Assembly: GCF_016124325.1 (NCBI RefSeq) | Contig: NZ_WGNY01000029.1 | Location: forward strand, 35,444-99,443 | Origin: Phenylobacterium sp. | GTDB lineage: Bacteria; Pseudomonadota; Alphaproteobacteria; Caulobacterales; Caulobacteraceae | Direction: 5' to 3' | Length of the DNA stretch: 64,000 nt | In this document: positions 44,671-53,489 of the stretch, in pieces | Layout of the letters: each line of letters begins with the position of its first letter | How positions within the stretch are numbered: the stretch's first letter is position 1 | Made by a program: the position numbers and the translations under genes | The notes under the pieces: generated by a model | Databases searched by the model: none | Told to the model about the DNA's origin: nothing | What the model saw: the letters and a program-made list of their open reading frames with translations, nothing else

Positions 44671-47600
44671 TCAATGCTGCGCGACCTGCGCCGTGGCGTT
44701 GGGCAGCGGCCGCGAGCCGTCGCCCACGATGGTGAAGGGCGCCCAGAAGTAGGGGTGCGACCACTGGGCGGTCTGCTGGAGCGCCACCTGAGAGTCGAGC
44801 AGCGCCTCGGCCTTGGTGGGGGCGTTGGCCGAGAACATCCCGGTCATCAGCCGCACCGTGGCCACCGAGTCCACCGACCAGTGCGAGACGATCAGCGCGC
44901 GGCCGCCGGCGTAGATCACGGCGCGGGCCAGGCCGCCCAGGGCCTCGCCGCCGCCCTGCAGGCCCGTCTCGCTGGCGTCGCCGCCGGCCCCGCCGGTGTC
45001 GCAGGCCGAAAGCACCACCAGGTCCGCGTCGAGCTTCAGGTCGAGGATCTCGCTGGTGTCGAGCAGGCCGTCGCTGTCGCCGATGCCCACCGACGTCATC
45101 AGCGCGGGCTCGGGCAGGCAGGCCGACGGCTGCGGCAGCAGCCCGTGGGTCGCGAAATAGAGGACCTTGTAGTCGGCGAGGTCATTGCGGGCCTTCACGC
45201 CGGCGTCGGTGAACGCCGCGCCCGTGACGATCTGCTCGCCGGCCCCGCCGATGCTCGCGCCCACCTCGCGGACCTCGTCGGCCGTGTCGGGCAGGGGCGG
45301 CATCTCCAGCAGCGCCAGGCGCGTGTTCTCGCAGATGTCGCCCAGGTCGCGTCCGACCCGCAGGTTGACCGAACGGCGCACCACCGACGAGTAGGCCTGG
45401 TTGTCGCTGCGCGCGGGCGTCGCCGGGTCGGCGAAGGCCAGGAAGCTGCGCTTGGCCTGCGACGGCGCGAACGCCCGGGACTGCATGAAGCTGGCCGCCG
45501 ACAGCACGAGCACGGAGTCGGTGCGGGCGCCCAGCCACGCCACCTGGCGATAGTCGGGATCGGCGCCGGGCCTCGTGGCGGCCACGATCGCCTTGGGATC
45601 GGCCGTGACCATCGTCGCCACCGGCAGCGAGATCAGCGCGCCGTCGGGCTCGTAGACCAGGTGCTTCGCCGCCAGCACGTCGGAGGCGACGGGACCGAAC
45701 AGCTTCTGGAAGAGGTCATAGGAAGCGGCGACGTCGAACGGGGGCAGGGTCTCCTCGGCCTCGAAGACCGAGCGCAGGCGCACGACGGCAGCGCCGACGG
45801 CGCCTCGCGTCATGTCGATCGCGTAGGGCTTGGCCGCGGTGGGCGACACCAGGATGCCGTAGCTGCCCGTGTTGAGCAGCAGGACCTTCAGGAACACCTC
45901 GTCCTTGCCCAGCGTCTTCTGCAGGTCGGCCAGGGAGGCCTCGGACGACACCAGCTGGGAGTACCGCGGGTTGGCGGCGAGCAGCTGCGCCTCCAGCACG
46001 TCCGCCTGCTTTTGAAGGGACGCGAGTTTGGTTTCCACCGCCTCGCGCTCGGGACCGGTGTAGGCGTCGGCCGCCTGCAGGTTCGCGGCCTGGGCCTCGG
46101 TGGCGCGCAGCTCGCGGCGCGTGTCGTCCAGCGCCCGGACGAGCCCGGTGATGGCGCCGTCGCCCGACGCCACGCGGGCGGCCAGCTTCGACACCGTCTG
46201 GGCGGTGGCGTTGGAGATCACGCTCTCGGCGGCGCCGAAGAAGCGCGCCTTGTACTCGTCGGCCTTCGCCGGATCGCTCTGAATCCGCTTGAGCAGCAGG
46301 TCGAAGTAGGGCGCGGCCGAGTCCGCCGAGGCTCCGAGCGCGCCGCGCTGCTGCTGGAACAGCGCGAAGGCGCGGGCGTAGGTGGCGAGGGCGTCGTCGT
46401 CCTGGCCGGCGCGGGTCTGGGCGCGGCCCAGGTCGAGCAGCAGGCCCGCTTCGGCGGCCGTGCCGGCATGGCGCAGACGGATCGTCTTGATCGCCGCGTC
46501 GTACTTGCCGACCGCCGCGGCCGGCTGGCCGGCGTCCATGTCGAGGTCGCCGAAGTCGGCGTTGACGCGCGCGCGCAGCCAGACGTTCACGGCGCCGGTG
46601 GCCTCGGCGGCGGACAGCAGGGCGCTGGCCCGGTCGAGCGCCTGGCGGGCGCCCGCCGCGTCGCCCTGGGCCGACAGGGATGACCCGACGACTTCCAGCG
46701 CCTGGGCGTCCTGCACCATCAGCTTGTCGGCCAGGGCGACCTTGCTCCCGCCCAGGATGTCGCGGCCGCTGGGGCTGCTGTTCAGCGCGATGGCGAGATC
46801 CGATCCGATCGCCACGCCGCCGTCGGCCGTCTTGGTGACCGCCGGGCCGCCAGAGGGAATGCCATGGGCGGCGCGCGCCTCCTCGTTGGCCCGCAGGGCC
46901 GCGCGGCCCGCCGCGGCGGCGTCGGCGAAGCGTCCGGCGTTGCGCAGGTGCAGGGCGCGATAGGTCCGCGCCCGGGCGGCCAGCAGCGGGTCGTTCGCCG
47001 CCGCGATCTGGGCGTCGGCGTCGGCGAACAGCTTGTCGGCTTCGGCGAAGCGGCCGTTGTTCGAGACGTTTAGCGCCAGGTTGAGCATGGCCTCGCCCAA
47101 CTCGGCCGGCGGCGCGTGGCGCGACTGGGCGTCGGCCACCAGCGCCTGGAAGTCGGTTTCCGCCTTCTCGAACCGCCACTCGTTGTTCTGGACGTAGGCC
47201 CGCGCCCGCAGGCGCGCGGAATCCGCGGCGGCGGCGGCCTGGGCGCGCGCCAGCCCGCCGGTCGCGCCGCCGAAGTCGGCGGCGATCTCGGCGCTGGCGG
47301 CCGAGGTCTGCACCTCGGCGGCGTCCGGCGCCTTGGCCTCGCCGGAGACGACCTTCAGGCCGGTCTCGAGGATGTCGGCGATCTGCGCCGCGCCCTCGGC
47401 GGTGATGACATAGCCGCCCTTGCGGCTCTGGTAGGCGAGATAGGGGGCCTTGGCGGCGGCGCTGCGGCAGGCGCGGCGCTCGACGGCGCCCAGGCCGGAC
47501 ACCGGCTCTGACTTCGCCTCGGCGCACTCGGCCCGGCCGGCGAGCGCCTGCTCCCAAACGCCCGCGTCCGCGGACTTGGGCAGGACGTAGAGCCGCCCGA

Positions 47601-47820
47601 GGCTGCCGTCCCAGCCGCGGCAGCGGATGTTCCAGGCCCGTCGGCCCGCCGCCTGCACCACGGGATCCTCGTAGTCCCGGACCGCCTGGCAGACGGCGCC
47701 GCTGGCGGCGCTGCGGCCCAGGGGAATCAGGTCGGCCCGGCTCGGCGAGGCGGCGCCGGCCGGCGAGGCGGTCAGAAGGCCGCCGAGGCCGAGGGCGAGA
47801 ACGATGCGCTTGCTGATCAT
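44671..47820 (-). CDS. Exported TPR-CHAT domain protein (caspase-like fold)
   Basis: A 1049-residue precursor with signal peptide MISKRIVLALGLGGLLTASPAGAA, so envelope-located. The middle (about 200-560) has TPR-like helices (AELGEAMLNLALNVSNNGRFAEADKLF; AGLLLDLGRAQTRAGQDDDALATYARAF). The C-terminal ~350 residues form a CHAT domain with the catalytic dyad His892 (YFATHGLLPQ) and Cys940 (VVLSACDTGG), related to caspases/separase. The ATG overlaps the stop of the TPS exoprotein gene by 4 bp. A protease acting on the exoprotein is a reasonable but unproven role. The long frame upstream of 47820 is a shadow. Confidence 0.9.
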   Translation of the reverse strand: MISKRIVLALGLGGLLTASPAGAASPSRADLIPLGRSAASGAVCQAVRDYEDPVVQAAGRRAWNIRCRGWDGSLGRLYVLPKSADAGVWEQALAGRAECAEAKSEPVSGLGAVERRACRSAAAKAPYLAYQSRKGGYVITAEGAAQIADILETGLKVVSGEAKAPDAAEVQTSAASAEIAADFGGATGGLARAQAAAAADSARLRARAYVQNNEWRFEKAETDFQALVADAQSRHAPPAELGEAMLNLALNVSNNGRFAEADKLFADADAQIAAANDPLLAARARTYRALHLRNAGRFADAAAAGRAALRANEEARAAHGIPSGGPAVTKTADGGVAIGSDLAIALNSSPSGRDILGGSKVALADKLMVQDAQALEVVGSSLSAQGDAAGARQALDRASALLSAAEATGAVNVWLRARVNADFGDLDMDAGQPAAAVGKYDAAIKTIRLRHAGTAAEAGLLLDLGRAQTRAGQDDDALATYARAFALFQQQRGALGASADSAAPYFDLLLKRIQSDPAKADEYKARFFGAAESVISNATAQTVSKLAARVASGDGAITGLVRALDDTRRELRATEAQAANLQAADAYTGPEREAVETKLASLQKQADVLEAQLLAANPRYSQLVSSEASLADLQKTLGKDEVFLKVLLLNTGSYGILVSPTAAKPYAIDMTRGAVGAAVVRLRSVFEAEETLPPFDVAASYDLFQKLFGPVASDVLAAKHLVYEPDGALISLPVATMVTADPKAIVAATRPGADPDYRQVAWLGARTDSVLVLSAASFMQSRAFAPSQAKRSFLAFADPATPARSDNQAYSSVVRRSVNLRVGRDLGDICENTRLALLEMPPLPDTADEVREVGASIGGAGEQIVTGAAFTDAGVKARNDLADYKVLYFATHGLLPQPSACLPEPALMTSVGIGDSDGLLDTSEILDLKLDADLVVLSACDTGGAGGDASETGLQGGGEALGGLARAVIYAGGRALIVSHWSVDSVATVRLMTGMFSANAPTKAEALLDSQVALQQTAQWSHPYFWAPFTIVGDGSRPLPNATAQVAQH

Positions 47821-50800
47821 GGGTTCTGCCTGCGCTTGCGCCAGATTTCCTCGCTGCCGGCGCCGGTGATCACCGGATCGACGACGATCTCGTCGGAGTC
47901 GGCGGGCGCGATGCCGAGGAGGTTCGGAGGCTTGGTGAGGCTTTCGGAGGAGACGGCCGCTTCGCCCGCCTCTTCGGACGTCTGCGATCCGTCCATCGTC
48001 GCGTCCGAAAGCTGGTCGCGGATGGTGAGCAGGCTGGCGTTCTGGTCGGCCGTCGCGGACGATCCGCCCGCCGACAGCCCGATGCAGTTCGACGTGCCCA
48101 CGTCGCAGCTGTTGAAGCGGTACTCGGCGTCGGCCGGCTTGTTCGTCGGCGTGCCGCTGGCGTCGACGACGGTGAAGGTGAGGACGCTTGCCGCGCCGGG
48201 TCCCGACACCGTCTGGCCGTTGGCGCCGCTGAACGCGCCGTACAGTTCGAGGATCTTCGGCGGGTCGATGGTCAAGGCGGGCGTCGCCGCTCCCGAAAGA
48301 TAGAGTCCCACCGCCTGGGCCGAGCCGGATGGCGCGGTGTTCTGCTGGACCACCTTGTTCTCGGCTGAAACCTCGAGATGTCCGGTGGCGGCGAAGATCT
48401 TGAACTGCTCGCCGGCCACGGGCGCGACGCCGGACGGCAGGCCCGACGAGATGTCGATGTCGCGCACGTCCGTCCCCTGGATCAGGGTGATGAACCGCTG
48501 CGACCCCATCAGGATATCGTTCCGGGCGGCGAGCCGCAGGTCGTCGAACGCCTTGATGTTGCTGTAGTCGCCGCCGGAGAACGTCGCCGATCCAAGCGCG
48601 CCGGTGACCAGGATCGAGCCCGGCCGCCAGCTGAGGTCGCTGGCGTCGCCGATCCGGAGCACGCCGCCGCCGGTGGCCGGGGTCACGACGCCCTGAACCT
48701 GGGCGTCGAAGGCCGAACCGACGAGGAACGCGACGTTGGGCGTCGAGCCCGGGGTGATCGTCAGGTCCTGCAGCACGAGGCCGCCGCGGGCGCTGCCGGT
48801 GGTCGAGCCGGCGTACAGTCGCAGCTGGCCCGCGACGTGCAGCTGGCCGAACTCGGCGTTGTCGAGGATGAGCCCGCCGCCCGAGCCGGCCGCCCCGCCG
48901 ACCCGCAGGGCGCCCGTCTTGGACTCGATCTGCGCCGTGGCCGCCGTCACCGCGCCGGTGAGATCGAGGTCGCCCGCGACCACGCGCAGGTTCCCGGCCG
49001 CCGTGGCCTGGCCGATGACCGCCTTGCCGGCGACGTCGAGCGTCAGGTCGCGGCCGGCGCTCAACGGCGTCGTCGACGTGAAATTGCCGGACGAAGTAAT
49101 TGAAAGATCGCGGTTGACCGGCCCGATGGAGCTTCCGAGCGAGAGCGTGGACCCCTGGATGATCAGGTCCCGCCCGACGGCGTAGCTGGTGGTGCTGACG
49201 CCGCCGCTCGTCGCCTGGAGGATGAGGTCCTCGCTGGCCGAAACCGCGCCCGCGGCGACGCTGGCCCCGGTGAGCGTCACCGACCCGGAGTCGGCGCGGA
49301 CGTCGCCCACCTTCAGCGCGCCCGCCGCGGTGATCGTGATGTTCCGCGTGGAGGAGAGCGCGCCCGTCAGCGTGAAGTCGCCGACCGTGCTGCCCACCGT
49401 CAGGTCGCGCCCGGCCGTGACCGCGTCGATGCTCACCGAAGGCGCCCTCAGCGTGGCGTCGCGCGCGGCCACCACGCTCAGGACGCCGGAGGTCTGCTGC
49501 AGCACTTCCACGAAGGCGTCCTGCCCGGCCGCGACCGATACGGTCGTGGCGCCCGAGACGCCGCCGGTCCCCAGTCCCAGCAGGGCGTCCAGGTCGGAGG
49601 AGCGGACGCTGACGACCCGGCCGTTGCCGGCGGCGTCCGTATTGCCGGTGAACGTCAGGCTGACGGAGTCGGCGCCCTGGCCGGTCAGGTTCGCCACGCC
49701 GAGCGACGCGGCGCCATGGGTGGCCTCGATATAGACGTCGTCGCCCGCGTTGGCCGTGCCGACGGAGGCGGCGCCGCTGGTCGAGAAGACGTAGACGTCG
49801 GTCGCGCTCGTCGCCGTTCCGATCTTCACGCTCTGCGCCTGGGCGAGCAGGCGCGATGCGGTCACCGAGCCAATGTCGAGCGCGCCGCCGCTCAGGCTGG
49901 CCAGGCCGCCGGCGACGACGCCGTCCATCTTCCCCGACGCCAGGTTGACCCTGACGTTCCGGGCCGCCGTCAGGGTGACGAGCCCCGAGACATCGGAGGT
50001 TCCGTCGCCCAGGATGATGTCGCGGCCGGCCGAAACCGCGAGCGTCTGCGGGGCCGTGATCGTATCGATCTTGGCGTCGGTCGTGGCCGAGACGACGCCG
50101 GAGCCCATGGCGCCGATACCCGAGATCGCCACCTCGCCGTCGCTCGCGGTCGCGGTCAGGGCGCCCGAGGCGATGAGGGCGTTGGCCTTGATCGACGGGC
50201 CCTCCACCGACACGTCGCCCGAGGCGATGATCCGCCCCAGTTCGATGCTGGCCGTGGCGTTGATCCGGGCGTCGCCCGCGACGTTGATCGTCGAGATCGC
50301 GGTCGGGTCGAACAGGCTGGCCAGCAGTTCGACGTTCTCGACGACGTCCATGCCGAAGCCGTTGCCGTTGCCGTTCCCGTTGCCGTTCCCGAAGCCGTTG
50401 TCGACGCTGTCGCAGCCGTTGATGTCCTGGCACTCGTCGTTGATCGCCGGCGGGTCGAGCGCCTCCGAGGCCGGCCGCGCCCACGGACGGGCGAAGATCC
50501 GGCCGGCGTTCTGGATGAGCAGGTCGCGCGAGGCCGAGGCCTTGTTGAGGTAGAGGTCGCCCCCGGTGGCGCCTGGCGGCGGCGGCGCGGGCATGCGGTT
50601 GGCGATGCCGCCGCCGCCCGACAGCACGATGTCGCCGCCGTCGGCCTTCGCCGCCTGGGCGGTGATCAGCCCCTCGACGTTGATGACCGCGCTGCCGAGC
50701 GCCGCGCGGCTGACGGCGGCCACGAACACCGAATTGGCCTTGGTCTCGCCCGCCAGGTCGGCCGCCACGCGCGCGTCGGTCGCGCCGCTGCTGTCGGCGA

Positions 50801-51536
50801 CGATGAAGTCGACGAGGTCGAAATCACCGGCCGCACCCGGCGCCAGGCGGATCTGGAACGTCTTGGCCGCACCGTAGAGCACGTCGCCGCCATCGCTCGC
50901 CGTGACCGTGGCGTTGTAGCGCGTCACGATCTTGGGGCCGGCGAGCGCCACGAAGCCGCCGTGGCCGTTCACCTGTCCGCCGCTGAGCACCATCACCTTG
51001 GAGTCGGGCAGCACGTCGCCGCCGCTGAACGAGAACAGGGTGTTGGACGGATCGAGGAAACTGGTGATGTCGGCAGAGCCGACGACCGCGAGCAGTCCGC
51101 CCGTGTCGACCTGTGCGGTCTTGCCGAAGACGATGCTGTTGTTTGCGACGAACCAGATGTTGCCGCCGAAATCCGAGCCGACCTTGCCCTGCAGCGTGCC
51201 CTCGATCCGGGAGATCTGCAGGCCGCTGATCCGGTTCAGGACGATCCAGTCCCGCGAGCCGAAGTTGTAGGTCGCCGTTTCGTTGGGCGCGAGGTCGTAG
51301 GAGCCCCAGCTGATGACCGTGCGGGGCGCGTTCAGGGTCACGTCGACCCGGTCGGTCCCGGTCGAGATCACCGGCGCGCCGCCGCCGCCGGTCTGCGCGA
51401 CGCCGCCGATGGGCAGGGCCCGGGCCGCTTGCGGCGACAGCGCGCCAAGGCCGCAGAGCGCGCCGCAGAGCGCCGTCTTGCTGAGAAGCGAGCGTCGGAT
51501 CGACGCGGCCGCGACGGTGGGGAGGGTCGGCGTCAT
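47817..51536 (-). CDS. Two-partner secretion exoprotein (filamentous haemagglutinin N-terminal/TPS domain)
   Basis: A 1239-residue protein with a signal-like N-terminus (KTALCGALCGLGALSPQAARA) and a TPS domain about residues 40-165 (TGTDRVDVTLNAPRTVISW, NFGSRDWIVLNRISG, SDFGGNIWFVANNSIVFG). The rest is a long beta-helix of short imperfect repeats of the AGRDLTL/ASGDVS type. A Gly-Asn repeat (NGNGNGNGNG) lies near 380-394. The C-terminus has a Cys pair (SCDVGTSNC). The protein is expected to be exported through the FhaC-like partner encoded just upstream (4-bp overlap). Adhesion or surface display is likely. Confidence 0.9.
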   Translation of the reverse strand: MTPTLPTVAAASIRRSLLSKTALCGALCGLGALSPQAARALPIGGVAQTGGGGAPVISTGTDRVDVTLNAPRTVISWGSYDLAPNETATYNFGSRDWIVLNRISGLQISRIEGTLQGKVGSDFGGNIWFVANNSIVFGKTAQVDTGGLLAVVGSADITSFLDPSNTLFSFSGGDVLPDSKVMVLSGGQVNGHGGFVALAGPKIVTRYNATVTASDGGDVLYGAAKTFQIRLAPGAAGDFDLVDFIVADSSGATDARVAADLAGETKANSVFVAAVSRAALGSAVINVEGLITAQAAKADGGDIVLSGGGGIANRMPAPPPPGATGGDLYLNKASASRDLLIQNAGRIFARPWARPASEALDPPAINDECQDINGCDSVDNGFGNGNGNGNGNGFGMDVVENVELLASLFDPTAISTINVAGDARINATASIELGRIIASGDVSVEGPSIKANALIASGALTATASDGEVAISGIGAMGSGVVSATTDAKIDTITAPQTLAVSAGRDIILGDGTSDVSGLVTLTAARNVRVNLASGKMDGVVAGGLASLSGGALDIGSVTASRLLAQAQSVKIGTATSATDVYVFSTSGAASVGTANAGDDVYIEATHGAASLGVANLTGQGADSVSLTFTGNTDAAGNGRVVSVRSSDLDALLGLGTGGVSGATTVSVAAGQDAFVEVLQQTSGVLSVVAARDATLRAPSVSIDAVTAGRDLTVGSTVGDFTLTGALSSTRNITITAAGALKVGDVRADSGSVTLTGASVAAGAVSASEDLILQATSGGVSTTSYAVGRDLIIQGSTLSLGSSIGPVNRDLSITSSGNFTSTTPLSAGRDLTLDVAGKAVIGQATAAGNLRVVAGDLDLTGAVTAATAQIESKTGALRVGGAAGSGGGLILDNAEFGQLHVAGQLRLYAGSTTGSARGGLVLQDLTITPGSTPNVAFLVGSAFDAQVQGVVTPATGGGVLRIGDASDLSWRPGSILVTGALGSATFSGGDYSNIKAFDDLRLAARNDILMGSQRFITLIQGTDVRDIDISSGLPSGVAPVAGEQFKIFAATGHLEVSAENKVVQQNTAPSGSAQAVGLYLSGAATPALTIDPPKILELYGAFSGANGQTVSGPGAASVLTFTVVDASGTPTNKPADAEYRFNSCDVGTSNCIGLSAGGSSATADQNASLLTIRDQLSDATMDGSQTSEEAGEAAVSSESLTKPPNLLGIAPADSDEIVVDPVITGAGSEEIWRKRRQNP

Positions 51537-53278
51537 AGCAGGCTGGCCGTGAGCTGGATGAGGAGCCGGTCGCCGGGCTTCGGCGCGCCCGGCGCGATGG
51601 CGTCCAGGGGATGGGCGTAGGTGACCTCGAGATTGGCCCGGTTGAACACGCGGAAGATCACCCCGGCGCCGATCGACGTCAGGGTGCGGTCCTTGAGCAG
51701 GCCCGAGGCCGTCGAGTTGTTGTTGGCCACATAGCCGGTGTCGACGAAGGCGTACGGGGCCGCGATGACCTTGGGATGGAGCTGCACCGGCCCGTAGCGC
51801 AGTTCGGCGGAGCCGGAGACGCCCTTGTCGCCGAGCAGGCTGGCGGGGTCATAGCCGCGGCCGACCGTCAATCCGCCCAGCGAGATCTGCTCGTAGGGAA
51901 GCAGCCCGCTGTCGGAATACTGCGCCTGCGCGCGGATCATTCCGGTGAGCCGGTCGCTGAAGGCGATGTCGGCGCCGCCCTGGGCGCGGACCACCCAGGC
52001 GTCGGGCTTGGCGAAGGCGCGGGTCAGGCCCGGGTCGCCCGCGTCGCTGCCCCCCAGGATCGACAGCCCCTTGCGGAGGCTGACGCCGGCGGTGGCCAGC
52101 ACGGGCCGCTGCGCGACCTCGGTCCGATAGTCGCCGTCGGCGCGCAGGTAGGCGACCCGGAGCTTGTCGTGGCTGAGCCGCCCGGCGCCCGAGATGTTGG
52201 TCTTCTGATCGATGAGATCCAGGCCGCCGGCCACGCTCAGGTTGCGGTTGCGCGTGCGGATGATCGGGTAGGCGACCTCGGCGTTGCCGACGAGCGATTC
52301 GCTCTTCAGCCCCAGCGGCTTCAGCGCCGCCCCGGGCTTGCTTTCGCCGTAGGTGAGGGCGGCGCGGCCGGTCAGGCCCTCGCTGCCGTAGCGCGCCGCT
52401 TCCGCGATCTGGACGAGCCACTGCTCATTGGAGTCCAGCGTGTGGAAGGCGGTGAGCGACGTGCTTTCGGCATAGCCGGTGTAGCCGGCGAAGACGCCGC
52501 GAACGAGCCCGCCCCAGCGGCCGACCTGCTTCGAGCCCGAGTTCTGGATGTTGGCGAAGACGTCGGGCCCTTCCCGGGCCACGGTCAGGTCGATGTCGAC
52601 GGCCCCGCGTTCGCTGCTGGTCGAGGGCCGGACCGCCGCGCGGACGCGCACGCCGGGCACGTCGGAGGCCAGGAGCAGGTAGCGCTGGGCTTTCTCCATG
52701 TCGAACGGCGTCATGCCGCGGAGCTTCTCGGCGTAGCGCTCGATCGCGTCCTGGGCCGGGCCGGCGTCGCCCCGCACGCGGACGTTGACCACGTGCGCCT
52801 CGATCACCTCGAGCACCAGCGCGCCGCCCGAGATCCGCTGCTCGGGAATCTCGACGCGGGCCAGCACGCCGCTGTCGAAGATCATGCGCGCGGCGCGATC
52901 GCGGATGGCGCAGATGATCGAAACGGGCTCGGCCCTGCCCAGATATTCCGCGTAGGCGTCCCTGAGTTCGGCCGGATCGACCGCCGAGGTTCCCCGGAAC
53001 GTCACCGAGCTCAGCGTCACCTGGACGCTCGAACCTTCGAGGGGGCAGGGGCCCGGCGGTTCGGGCGAGAACGCCCCGCCCGGCGCGCGCGGCGGTGGCT
53101 GCGTCACGCGGGTGTTCGGATTCAGCTCCGCCGCGCTCGTGCCGGGCGCGGGTCCGGCAGGCGTTTGAGCGAGCGCGCCGACAGGCGTCGCCACCGCCGC
53201 CGTGGATATCGCGGCGAGGCAAGCGCGTGACCATAGGCCAACGCCATGCGCCTTCCCGCGACGCCAAGAAATGAGCAT
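51533..53278 (-). CDS. Two-partner secretion outer-membrane transporter (ShlB/FhaC/HecB family)
   Basis: A 581-residue Omp85-superfamily transporter. It starts MLISWRRGKAHGVGLWS with a signal peptide to ALAQ. Next come a Pro-rich linker, POTRA-type domains (about 75-220: VQVTLSSVTFRGTSAVDPAEL, GGALVLEVIEAHVVNVRVRG) and a C-terminal 16-strand barrel with the conserved VGRGYDPASLLGDKGVSGSAELRYG and final QLTASLL. It exports the TPS exoprotein encoded next. A GTG at 53311 is an alternative start. It is the first gene of the operon, 211 bp from the divergent cytochrome operon. Confidence 0.92.
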   Translation of the reverse strand: MLISWRRGKAHGVGLWSRACLAAISTAAVATPVGALAQTPAGPAPGTSAAELNPNTRVTQPPPRAPGGAFSPEPPGPCPLEGSSVQVTLSSVTFRGTSAVDPAELRDAYAEYLGRAEPVSIICAIRDRAARMIFDSGVLARVEIPEQRISGGALVLEVIEAHVVNVRVRGDAGPAQDAIERYAEKLRGMTPFDMEKAQRYLLLASDVPGVRVRAAVRPSTSSERGAVDIDLTVAREGPDVFANIQNSGSKQVGRWGGLVRGVFAGYTGYAESTSLTAFHTLDSNEQWLVQIAEAARYGSEGLTGRAALTYGESKPGAALKPLGLKSESLVGNAEVAYPIIRTRNRNLSVAGGLDLIDQKTNISGAGRLSHDKLRVAYLRADGDYRTEVAQRPVLATAGVSLRKGLSILGGSDAGDPGLTRAFAKPDAWVVRAQGGADIAFSDRLTGMIRAQAQYSDSGLLPYEQISLGGLTVGRGYDPASLLGDKGVSGSAELRYGPVQLHPKVIAAPYAFVDTGYVANNNSTASGLLKDRTLTSIGAGVIFRVFNRANLEVTYAHPLDAIAPGAPKPGDRLLIQLTASLL

Positions 53279-53489
53279 CGCCCCCCAGACCCCAATTGCT
53301 TTCCGTACCACCCCTAGGCGTGCCTCTTACAATTCGCAGAACGTGTTGTTAAGCGGAGACTCCAAGTACGCGAGGCGATTGCGTCTGTAGGCGCCCGGTC
53401 GCCGGTTTTCGCGGCATCGTGCGGTATTCGGGCTACCGGAGCCGGGACGAGCCCGCTAGAAATGCGCCGGGTGTTCCAGGGGAGGGACA

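Noticed and set aside
50353..50400. CRISPR or minisatellite in the CCGTTG/CCGTTC tract
   Set aside because: It is a short in-frame Asn-Gly codon repeat inside the exoprotein, without spacers.
47821..50484. Upstream extension of the CHAT frame to 1937 residues
   Set aside because: It runs inside the TPS exoprotein gene in another frame and is Arg/Gly/Asp-rich nonsense; the true start with signal peptide is at 47820.
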